Assembly: GCF_002999335.1 (NCBI RefSeq)
Contig: NW_020312276.1
Location: 1-21,019 of the forward strand
Direction of reading: 5' to 3'
DNA: 21,019 nt
Source of the DNA: Cyclospora cayetanensis
Taxonomy: Eukaryota; Apicomplexa; Conoidasida; Eucoccidiorida; Eimeriidae
A model generated the notes under the pieces. It made no database searches. It worked only from the letters and a program-made list of their open reading frames with translations, and was not told the DNA's origin. The position numbers were made by a program, and so were the translations under genes. This document shows, piece after piece, positions 10,523-20,322 of the stretch. Numbering within the stretch: the stretch's first letter is position 1; the number at the start of each line of letters is the position of its first letter.

Positions 10523-11400
10523 CATGACTCAGGCAGTGCGCTCTTTGCATGGAAAGGTGTGGGGTGTAGTATGTGGTTTTTCCTGTAGCTAATGCATGTA
10601 GGCTTAGGCCAGCACCTAACTGCTCTGCTGCAGTGGGAGGGCTAGAACTGTTGTCATGTGCAGTTGCACGATGAGGAGTACGCTGCGCACTGCACTCAAA
10701 GTTTCTTTCACTTAGGTGCTCAGGTATTGTTGATTCCTCTGTCATAATTGTAGGACCGAGCGGCATCCTCGTTCAGTAGACCCTGAGCGCGTTCGAGTGT
10801 TTGTAGTTCTTTGATATTTCGCTGTTGTACTGAGTGCATCCTTTGCGCTGATGGTGCGCATTTGCTAATGCCGGTCTGCATTGGCGATGTCCAGAAAGTG
10901 CGTTGTGTAAGCCATGTGCGGTATGGGTGTGGGTGCGGATATGCAATCAATGTGTCGTAGGTTTTGTTTAGTACCTCCGGTCGTTTAGACTTGTGATGCG
11001 GAGTGTTACTGGATACTCGCAGGCGTCCATGCGTTTAGGCGAGTACCGCAGGACGATGCTGAGTTGGCAGGTTCCCTGGAAGCCAGTGGCAGAACCCCCG
11101 CTGTGGTTTAATCTGCGTTGGTGTTGTCGTGTCGTGTTACATGTGCTCAAGCAACGACGTCAATAGCAGCAATAGAACCGCTCATGTGAGTATCGGCTAA
11201 GCCCAATGGGTGCTTTGTAAGATGTAGGGATTTGTTTTAGGCCATGTGTTTGCAGAGGTGGCCAGTTGTTTTTCATGTATGGAATTCTTATGCAAGCTTG
11301 GCCATATGCCTAGAGTGGTTCTAGCACCAGCACATCGGCTAGCACTTGCCGTCGCTCTGACGCAGAATTGATCTGGAGGGTGATGATCATTTGCACGCTG
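10523..11400 (+). repeat. Short satellite unit, 878 bp, with replaced segment
   Basis: It is about 14 bases short because the normal segment before taggaccgag is replaced (10722-10750, containing gttgattcctctgtcataat). The palindrome core is altered (tttgcatggaaagg). Its 10626-10894 part is repeated exactly in the next unit. It also shares tacctccggtcgtttag near 10972 with the next unit. Confidence 0.96.
10626..10894 (+). repeat. 269-base block, first copy of an exact pair
   Basis: This block is identical base by base to 11504-11772 at an offset of 878. It runs from tgctgcagtgggaggg to gcgatgtccag and includes the replaced segment. Bases just outside differ between the copies, for example ctgctctgctg against cttgtgtgctg on the left and ccagaaagtg against ccagttagtg on the right. 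Confidence 0.95.
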
Positions 11401-12280
11401 CATGACTCAGGCAGTGCGCTCTTTGCATGGAAAGGTGTGGGGTGTAGTATGTGGTTTTTCCTGTAGCTAATGCATGTAGGGTCAGGCCAGCACCTAGCTT
11501 GTGTGCTGCAGTGGGAGGGCTAGAACTGTTGTCATGTGCAGTTGCACGATGAGGAGTACGCTGCGCACTGCACTCAAAGTTTCTTTCACTTAGGTGCTCA
11601 GGTATTGTTGATTCCTCTGTCATAATTGTAGGACCGAGCGGCATCCTCGTTCAGTAGACCCTGAGCGCGTTCGAGTGTTTGTAGTTCTTTGATATTTCGC
11701 TGTTGTACTGAGTGCATCCTTTGCGCTGATGGTGCGCATTTGCTAATGCCGGTCTGCATTGGCGATGTCCAGTTAGTGCGTTGTGTAAGCCATGTGCGGT
11801 ATGGGTGTGGGCGCGGACATGCAGCCAATGTGTCGTAGGTGTCGTTTGGTACCTCCGGTCGTTTAGAATTGTGATGCGGAGTGTTAGTGGATGCCCGCAG
11901 GTGTTCGTGCGTTTAGGTGAATCGGGCAAACCCTTGCTGATTTGGCAGGTTCTCTGGAGTCCTGTGCCAGTACGAATCCTGTGCCTAAATCTGCGTTGGT
12001 GTCGTCGTGTCATATTGCATGTGCTCAAAGCAACAATATCAGTAGCGAGAATAGAACCGCTCATGTGAGTATGGGGCTGTGCTGAATTGGTGCTTTGTAA
12101 GATGCAGCGGCTTCTCCTATTGCATCTGCTTGGAGAAGTGGTGAGCTGTTTTCAACGTATGGAATCGTTATGCGAGCTTGGCCATAAGACTCTAGTGGTT
12201 CTAGAACCAGCACATGGGCTAGCACTTGCCATCGCTCTGATGCGGAATGGATCGGGAGGCTGGTGAATATTTGCACGCTG
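11401..12280 (+). repeat. Short satellite unit, 880 bp, with replaced segment
   Basis: It is the sister of the preceding unit, with the same replaced segment at 11600-11628 and the same altered palindrome. It differs later: gcaaacccttgctgatttgg near 11929 and gcagcggcttctcctattgc near 12104 are private. Confidence 0.96.
11504..11772 (+). repeat. 269-base block, second copy of an exact pair
   Basis: This is the second copy of the block at 10626-10894. In an array where units differ at several percent of positions, a perfect match of this length points to a recent duplication or conversion. Confidence 0.95.
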
Positions 12281-13173
12281 CATGACTCAGGAAGTGCGCT
12301 CTTTGCATGCAAAGGTGTGGGGTGTAGTATGTGCTTTTTCCTGTAGCTAATGCATGCAGGGTCAGGCCATCACCTAGCTGCTCTGCTGCAGTGGGATGGC
12401 TAGCACTTTTGTTATGTGAAGTTGCATGTTGAGGAGTAGACTGCGCACTGCATTCAAAGCGTGTTACACTTGGATGCTCCGATATTATGTATTGCATTGG
12501 CAGAAGCGGACAGCGACAAGTGTAGGACCGAGCAGCATCCTTGTTTAGGAGAGCCTAAGCACCTTCGAGTGTCTGTAGTTCTTTGATGTTTCGCTGTTGT
12601 ACTGATTGCATCCTTCGCGCTGATGGTGCGCATTCGCTAATGCCGGCCTGCGTTGGCGATGTCCAGTTAGTGGGTTGTGGAAGCCATGTGCGGTATGGGT
12701 GTGGGGGCGGATAAGCAGCCAATGTGTCGTAGGTGTTGTTTGGTACCACTGGTTCTTTAGACGTGTGGTGCGGAGTGTAACTGGTTACTCGCAGGCGTCC
12801 ATGCATTTAGGGGTCCCCGGCAGGACGAAGGTGGGTTGGTAGGTTGTCTGGACGCCAATGGCATTGCGGTTCCCGTGCTTCAATCTGCGTTGGTGTCGTC
12901 GTGTCCTATTGCATGTGCTCAAAGCAACAATGTCGATAGCGGCAATAGAACCGCTCATGTGAGTATGGGCTATGCCCAATTGGTGCTTTGTATGATGTAG
13001 AGGCTTGTTCTATGGCATGTGCTTGCAGAAGTGGTGAGTTGCTTGCAGTGTGTGGAACCCCTATGCGAGCTTGGCCATGAGACTAGAGTGGTTCTAGAAC
13101 CAGCACATGGGCTAGCACTTGCCCTCGCTCTGATGCGAAATTGATCTAGAGACTGGCAAACATTTGCACGCTG
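12281..13173 (+). repeat. Satellite unit, 893 bp
   Basis: It has a perfect 14-base palindrome (12301-12314). The full-length junction with cagaagcggacagcgacaag is restored after the two short units. Private marks are catttaggggtccccggcag near 12804 and cattcaaagcgtgttac near 12453. Confidence 0.96.
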
Positions 13174-14062
13174 CATGACTCAGGAAGTGCGCTTTTTGCA
13201 TGCAAAGGTGTGGGGTGTAGTATGTGCTTTTCCCTGTAGCTAATGCATGTAGGGTCAGGCCAGTACCCAGGTTGTGTGCGGCAGTGGGATGGCTAGCACT
13301 GTTGTTATGTGCAGCCGCACGTTGAGGAGTACGCTGCGCACTGCACTCAATGGGTGTTTTATTTGGATGTTCATATATTATCGCATTGGCAGAAGCTGAA
13401 AGCAGCAATTGTAGGACCGAGCGACATCCTTGTTTAGGAGAGCCTGAGCACCTTTGGCTGGCTGCAGTTCTTTGATGTTTGGCTGCTGTACTGAATGCAT
13501 GCTTTGCGCTGATGGTGCGCATTTGCTAATGCCGGTCTGCGTTGACGATTTTCAGAAAGTGGGTTATGCAAGCCATGTGCGGTATGGGTGTGGGAGCGGA
13601 TATGCAGCCAATGTGTCGTATGTGTTGTTTGGTACGACTGGTTTTTCAGACTTGTGATGCGGAGTGTGACTAGAGCCTCGCAGGTGTCCTTGGGTTTAGG
13701 GGCCCCCATCAGGATGATGCTGAGTTGGCAGGTCGTCTGGAAGCCAGTAGCAGTAGGATTGCTGTGCTTAAATCTGCGTTGGTGTCGTCGTGTCGTATTG
13801 TATGTGTTCAAAGCAACAATGTCAATAGCAGCAATAAAACCGCTGATGTGAGCATGAGCTATGCCCAATCGGTGCTTTGTATGATGTGGAGGCTTATTTT
13901 ATGGCATGTGTTTGGAGAAGTGGTCAGTTGTTTCCAGCGTATGGAATACCTATGCGAGCTTGGCCATGAGACTAGAGTGGTTCTAGCACCAGCACATGGG
14001 CTAGCACTTGCCGTCGCTTTGATGTGGAATTGATCTGGAGGCTGGTGAACATTTGCACGCTG
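13174..14062 (+). repeat. Satellite unit, 889 bp
   Basis: It has a 12-base palindrome (13195-13206). Near 13375 the usual attatctattgcagtgg is shortened to attatcgcattgg. It has ggggcccccatcaggatg near 13699. From 13914 on it is the two-unit partner of 15709 on. Confidence 0.96.
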
Positions 14063-14515
14063 CATGACTCAGGCAGTGCGCTTTTTGCATGCAAAGGTGT
14101 GGGGTGTAGTATGTGCTTTTCCCTGTAGCGAATGCATGTAGGGTCAGGACAGCACCTAGCTTGTGTGCTGCAGTGGGATGGCTAGCACTGTTGTTATGTG
14201 GAGTTGCACATTAGGAAGTATGCTGCGCACTGCATTCAAAGTGTGTGTCAACTGGATGCTCCGATATTATCTACTGCGCTGGCAGAAGCTTGAGGTGAAA
14301 CGTGGAGGACCGAGCGGCATCCTTGTTTAGGAGAGCCTAAGCACTTTCGAGTGGTTGCAGTTCTTTGATGTTTGGCTGTTGTACAGCATGCAGGCTTTGC
14401 GTTGATGGTGCGCATTTGCTAATGCCGGTCTGCGTTGACGATTTTCAGGAAGTGGGTTGTGGAAGCCATGTGCGGTATGGGTGTGGGAGCGGATAAGCAG
14501 CCCATGTGTCGTAGG
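13914..14515 (+). repeat. Two-unit higher-order block, first copy
   Basis: This block aligns with 15709-16310 at a constant offset of 1795 bases. Shared private variants include catgagactagagtgg, cacattaggaagtatg, agcttgaggtgaaacgtgg and gacgattttcaggaagtgg. The unit in between lacks most of these, so the similarity skips a unit. Confidence 0.88.
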
Positions 14516-14956
14516 TATTGTTTTAGTACAATTTGTTCTTTAGACTTGTGCTGCGGAGTGTTACAGGATACTTGCAGGCGTCTGTGGCTTTAGCGGGTTC
14601 CGGCAGGACGATGGTGAGTTGGCAGGTGCTGTGGATCCAGTGGGGGTACGGTTGCTGTGCTAAAATCTACGTTGGTGTCGTCGTGTCCTATTGCATGTGC
14701 TCAAAGCATCAATGTCTACAGTACCAATAGCATCGCTTATGTGAGTATGGGGCAATGCCGAATCGGTGCTTTATAAGATTTGTGGGATTGTTCTGTGCTA
14801 TTTGATTGAAGAAGTGGTGAGCTGTTTTCAACGTATGGAATCGTTATGCGACTTTCGCCATAAGACTAGAGTGGTTTTAGCACCAGCACATGGGCTAGCA
14901 CTTGCCGTCGCTTTGATGCGGAATTGATCTGGAGGCTGGTGAACATTTGCACGCTG
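14063..14956 (+). repeat. Satellite unit, 894 bp
   Basis: It has a 12-base palindrome (14084-14095). Private variants shared with the unit at 15858 include cacattaggaagtatg near 14207 and agcttgaggtgaaacgtgg near 14287. Near 14522 tttagtacaatttgttc replaces ttggtaccactggttc. Confidence 0.96.
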
Positions 14957-15857
14957 CATGACTCAGGCAGTGCGCTCTTTGCATGCAGAGGTGTGGGGTG
15001 TAGTATGTGGCTTTTCCTGTAGCTAATTCATGTAGGGTCAGGCTATCACCCAGCCTCTCTGCTGCAGTGGGATGGCTAGAACTGTGTGTATGTGGAGCTG
15101 CACGTTGAGGAGTATGCTGCGCACTGCACTCGAAGTCTGTTACACTTGGATGCTTCGATATTATGTATTGCAGTGGCAGAAGCTGAAAGCGACAATTGTA
15201 GTACCGAGCAGCATTCTTGTTCAGGAGAGCCTAAGCACCTTCGAGTGGCCGTAGTTCTTTAATGTTCCGCTGTTGTACTGAATGCAGGCTTTGCGCTGAT
15301 GTTGCGCATTTGCTAATGCCGGTTAGTTTGTGCGATTTTCAGCTAGTGGGTTGTGCAAGCCATGTGCGGTTCGAGTATGGGGGCGGATAAGCAGCCAATG
15401 TGCCGTAGGTGTTGTTTGGTACCACTGATTCATTAGACTTGTGGTGGGGAGTGTTGCTGGATACTCGCAGGTGTCCGTGCACTTAGGACACTCATTCCCC
15501 TGGCAGCCCGCTGCTGAGTGGGTAGGATCTCTGTACGCAAGTGGCAATACGGCTCCTATGCTTCAATCTGCGTTGGTGTCGTCGTGTCCTATTGCATGTG
15601 CTTAAAGGAGGAATATCAAAAGCAGCAATAGAATCGCTCATGTGAGTATGGGGCAATGCCGAATTGGTGCTTTATAACATGTGTAGTGTTGTTCTATGGC
15701 ATGTGTTTGGAGAAGTGGTCAGTTGTTTCCAGCGTATGGAACCCCTATGCGAGCTTGGCCATGAGACTAGAGTGGTTCTAGAACCAGCACATGGGCTAGC
15801 ACTTGCCGTCGCTTTGATGTGGAATTGATCTGGAGGCTGGTGAACATTTGCACGCTG
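14957..15857 (+). repeat. Long satellite unit, 901 bp
   Basis: The palindrome is altered to gcatgcagagg, a change shared with the unit at 16728. Extra length lies near 15488-15513, where actcattcccctggcagccc replaces the short gactcgggcaggac block. Near 15601 cttaaaggaggaatatc is private. Confidence 0.96.
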
Positions 15858-16310
15858 CATGACTCAGGCAGTGCGCTCTTTGCATGCAAAGGTGTGGGGT
15901 GTAGTATGTGTATTTTCCTGTAGCGAATGCATGTAGGGTCAGGCCATCACCTAGCTTGTGTGCTGCAGTGGGATGGCTAGCACTGTTGTTATGTGGAGTT
16001 GCACATTAGGAAGTATGCTGCGCACTGCATTCAAAGTGTGTGTCAACTGGATGCTCCGATATTATCTACCGCGCTGGCAGAAGCTTGAGGTGAAACGTGG
16101 AGGACTGAGCGGCATCCTTGTTTAGGAGAGCCAAAGCACCTTCGAATGGCTGAAGTTGTTTGATGTTTGGCTGTTGTACTAAATGCAGGCTTTGCGTTGA
16201 TGGTGCGCATTTGCTAATGCCGGTCTGCGTTGACGATTTTCAGGAAGTGGGTTGTGGAAGCCATGTGCGGTATGGGTGTGGGAGCGGATAATCAGCCAAT
16301 GTGTCGTAGG
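15709..16310 (+). repeat. Two-unit higher-order block, second copy
   Basis: This is the partner of 13914-14515. The next unit continues the pattern: 14851-15050 matches 16622-16821 at an offset of 1771, with about five differences by eye, sharing actttcgccataag and gcatgcagagg. The offset drops by 24 because of a shorter unit between. Confidence 0.88.
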
Positions 16311-16727
16311 TGTTGTTTGGTAAGACGGGTTCATTAGACTTGTGCGGAGTGTTACTGGATACTCGCAGGCGTCCGTGCGTTTAGGCAACTCCTGCAGGCT
16401 GCTGCTTAGTCAGCAGCTCGTCTGCCTGCCAGTGGGAGTACTGTTCCCGTACTTCAAACTGCGTTTGCGTCGTCTTGTCGTATTGCATGTGCTCAAGCAA
16501 TAGGACCGCTTATATGAGTATCGAATATGCTGAATTGGTGCTTCATAAGATGTGGAGGGTTTCACATGGTATGTGTTTGGAGAAGTGGTCAGTTGTTTCC
16601 AGCATATGGAATCGTTATGCGACTTTCGCCATAAGACTAGAGTGGTTCTAGCACCAGCACATGGGCTAGCACTTGCCGTCGCTTTGATGTGGAATTGATC
16701 TGGAGGCTGGTGAACATTTGCACGCTG
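15858..16727 (+). repeat. Shortest satellite unit, 870 bp
   Basis: It has a perfect 14-base palindrome (15878-15891). About 20 bases are missing at 16491-16510, where the usual caaagcaacaatatcaatag plus the following caatagaacc is reduced to caagcaataggacc. It carries the 22-base block at 16414-16435 shared with position 4831. Confidence 0.96.
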
Positions 16728-17622
16728 CATGACTCAGGCAGTGCGCTCTTTGCATGCAGAGGTGTGGGGTGTAGTATGTGGCTTTTCCTGTAGCTAATGC
16801 ATGTAGGGTTAGGCCATCACCCTGCTTGTGTGCTGCAGTGGGATGGCTAGCACTTTTGTTATGTGCTGCAGCCGCACGTTGAGGAATGTGATGCGCACTG
16901 CACTCAAAGTGTGTTTCACACGGCTCCCCGGATATCATCTATTGCAGTGGCAGAACCTGACAGGGACACTTGTAGTGCCGATCGGCGTACTCTTTTAGGA
17001 GACCCTAAGAACTCTCGTGTGGCTGTAATTCTTTAATTTTTCTGTTTTACCGAATGCAGCCTTTGTGCTGATGGTGCGCATTTGCTAATGCCGGTCTGCG
17101 TTGGCGATGTTCAGAAAGTGGGATGTGCAAGCCATGTGCGGTATGGGTGTGGGAGCGGATAAGCAGCCAATGTGTCGTAGGTGTTGTTTGGTACCACTGG
17201 TTCTTTAGACTTGTTGTGCGGAGTGTTACTGGATACTCGCAGGCGTCCGTGGGTTTAGGCGACTCCGTCCGGACGATGCTGAGTTGGCAGGTCGTCTGGA
17301 AGCTAGTCGTTGTCTAGTTTCTGTGCTTGAATCTGCGTTGGTGCCGTCGTGTCGCATTTCGTGTTTCCAAAGTGTCATTGTCAATATCAGCAATAGAACG
17401 GCTCACGTGGGTATGGGACAAAGCCGAGTGTGTGCTCTGTACTATGTAGCGCTTCGTTCCATGGGATATGTTTGCAGCCATGGTCAGTTGTTTCTTGCGT
17501 ATGAAATTCCTATGCGAGCTTGGCCATACGTCTAGAGTGGTTCTAGCACGAGCACATGGGCTAGCACTTGCCGTCGCTCTGATGCAGAATGGATCTGGAC
17601 GCCGGTGAACATTTGCATGCTG
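16728..17622 (+). repeat. Satellite unit, 895 bp, locally most divergent
   Basis: It has the altered palindrome gcatgcagagg. The stretch from about 16915 to 17070 differs from the other units at many positions (cacggctccccggatatc, then gtgccgatcggcgtactc, then ctttaatttttctgttttac). The flanking blocks are ordinary. Confidence 0.96.
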
Positions 17623-18536
17623 CATGACTCAGTAAGTGGGCTCTTTGCTTGCAAAGGTGAGAGGTGTAGTATGTGTTTTTTCCTGTAGCTCATGCATGTG
17701 GGGTCAGGCCATCATCTGGGTTGTGTGTTGCAGTGGAATGGCTAGCACTGTTGTTATGTACAGCCCCATGTGAAGGTATATGCTGCGCACTGCACTCAAA
17801 GTGTATTTCACCTGGATGTTTCGATATTATATATCGCAGTGGCGGAAGCTGAAAGCGACAATTGGAAGACCGCGCGACATCCTTGTTTAGGAGAGCCTAA
17901 GCACCTTCGATTGGTTGTAGTTCTCTGATGTTTCACTGTTGAACTGAGTGCAGGCTTTGCGCTGATGATGCGCATTTGCTAATGCCGGTCTGCGTTGGCA
18001 ATGTGCAGAAAGTGGGTTGTGCAAGCCATGTGAGGTGTGGGTGTGTACGCGAATAAGCAGCCAATTTGTTGTATGTGTTGTTTGGTACCACTGGTTCTTT
18101 AGACTTGTGATGCGGAGTGTTACTGAATACTCGCAGGCGTCCGTGGGTTTGGGCGACTCAATCCTCCGTCCGGACGATACTGAGTTGGCAGGGTCTCTGG
18201 TCGCCACTGGAAGTACGGTTCCTGTGCTTAAATTGGCGCTGGTGTCGTCGTGTCGCATTGGATGTGCTCGAAACAGCGATATCGATAGCGGCAATAGAAT
18301 CCGGGAATAGAACCACTTATGTGAGTATGGGACTTAGCCGTGTGTGTGCTTCATAAGATGTGGAGGGTTGTTACATGGAATGTGGATGGGGCAGTGGTGA
18401 GTTGTGTCCAGCGTATGAAATTCCTATGCGAGCTTTGCCATAAGTCTAGAGTGGTTCTAGCACCAGCACATGGGCTAGCACTTGCAGTCGCTCTGATGCA
18501 GAATGGATCTTGACGCTGGTGAACATTTGCACTCCG
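17623..18536 (+). repeat. Longest satellite unit, 914 bp
   Basis: Two insertions explain the length: about 9 extra bases near 18158 (actcaatcctccgtcc) and about 13 near 18295-18310, where aatagaatccggg precedes a second aatagaacc. The palindrome has a changed centre (tttgcttgcaaag). Confidence 0.96.
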
Positions 18537-19430
18537 CATGACTCAGGCAGTGCGCTCTTTGCATGCAAAGGTGTGGGGTGTAGTGTATGCTTTTTCCTGT
18601 AGCTAATGCATGCAGGGTCAGGCCAGCACCTAGCTTGTGTGCTGCAGTGGGATGGCTAGCACTGTTGTTATCTGGAGTTGCACGTTGAGGAGTATGCTGC
18701 GCACTGCACTCGAAGTGTGTTACACTTGGATGCTGGGATAGTATCTATAGCAGTGGCCGAAGCTGAAAGCGACAAGTGTAGGACCGAGCAGCAACCTTGT
18801 TTAGGAGAGCCTAAGCACCTTCGAATGTCTGTAGTTCGTTTTTGTTTAGCTGTTGTACTAAATGTATCATTTGCGCTGATGGTGCGCATTTGCTAATGCC
18901 GGTGTGCGTTGGCAATGTGCAGGAAGTGGGTTGTGGAAGCCACGTCCGGTATGGGTGTGGGGGCGGATAAGCAGCCAATGTATCGTAGGTGTTGTTTGGT
19001 ACCACTGGCTCTTTAGACGTGTGGTGCGGAGTGTTACTGGATACTCGGAAGGCGTCCGTGCGTTTAGGCGACTCCGTCTGGAAGGTGCTGAGTTGGCAGG
19101 TCGTCTGGAAGCCAGTTGCAGTGTGGTTTCTGTGCTTCAATCTGCGTTGGTGTCGTGGTGTCGTATTGGATGTGCTCAAAGCAACAACATCGGTAGTGGC
19201 ATTTAAACCGCTTATATGAGGATGGGCTATGGCGGGTTGGTGCTTTATAAGATGTCTAGGTTTGTTCTATGGCATGTGTTTGGAGAAGTGGTCAGTTGCT
19301 TCCAGCGTATGGAATTCCTATGCGAGCTTTGCCAATATACTAGAGTGGTTCTAGCACCAGCACATGGGCTAGCACTTGCAGTCGCTCTGATGCGGAATGG
19401 ATCTGGAGGCTGTTGAACATTTGCACGCTG
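18537..19430 (+). repeat. Satellite unit, 894 bp
   Basis: It has a perfect 14-base palindrome (18557-18570). Private variants shared with the last unit, two positions on, are the gggatagt junction at 18735, gttcgtttttgtttagctg near 18835 and ccggtgtgcgtt near 18899. It has one extra base in ctcggaaggcgtcc near 19045. Confidence 0.96.
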
Positions 19431-20322
19431 CGTGCCTCAGGAAGTGCGCTCTTTGCATCCAAAGGGTTGTGGGATGTGTTTTTTCCTGTAGCTAATGCAT
19501 GTGGGGTCAGGCCATCACCTAGCTTGTGTGCTGCAGTGGGATGGCTAGCACTTTTTTCATGTGCAGTTGAACGTTGAGGAGTAGGCTGCGCACTGCACTC
19601 GAAGTGTGTTTCACTTGGATGCTTCGATAAACTATGGCAGTGGCCGAAGCTGAAAGCGACAAGTGTAGGACCGAGCAGCATCCTTGTTTAGGAGAGCCTC
19701 AGCACCTTCGAGTGCCTTTAGTTCTTTGATGTTTCGTTGATGTACTGAATGCAGGCTTCGCGCTGATGGTGCGCATTTGCTAATGCCGGTCTGCGTTGGC
19801 GATGTCCAGTTAGTGGGTTGTGGAAGGCATGTGCGGCATGGGTGTGGGGGCGGATAAGCAGCCAATGTGTCGTATGTGTTGTTTGGTACCACTGGTTCTT
19901 TAAATTTGTGATGCGGACTGTTACTGGATACTCGGAGGCGTCCGTGGGTTTAGGCGACTCATTCCTCCGGTTGGACGATGCTGAGTTGGCAGGTCGTCTG
20001 GAAGCCTGTGGCAGTACGGTTCCTGTGCCTAAATCTGCGTTGGTGTCGTGGTGTCGTATTGCATGTGCTCGATTCAACAATATCAATAGCAGCAATAGCA
20101 TGGCTTATGTGAGTATGGGCCACGCCGATCTGGTGCTTCATACGATGTAGAGGTTTGGTTTATGGCATGTGGATTTGAAGTATTCAGTTGTTTCCGGCGT
20201 ACGGAATCGTTATGCGAGGTTGCACATAAGACTAGAGTGGTTCTAGTACAAGCACATGGGCTAGCATTTGCCGTCGCTCTGATGCTGAATGGATCTGGAG
20301 GCTGTTGAACATTTGCATGCTG
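19431..20322 (+). repeat. Satellite unit, 892 bp
   Basis: The anchor is changed to cgtgcctcag, losing the TGACTCA core. The stretch near 19465 is shortened (agggttgtgggatgtg), as is the junction near 19625 (cgataaactatggcagtgg). Its loss of bases is balanced by the actcattcctccgg insertion near 19959, which shifts the reading frame relative to other units. Confidence 0.96.

Noticed and set aside
16652..16850. Older sub-repeat inside the unit (gctagcact twice and gctaatgc twice per unit)
   Set aside because: The shared words are only 8 to 11 bases and their surroundings do not align, so an internal duplication is not supported.
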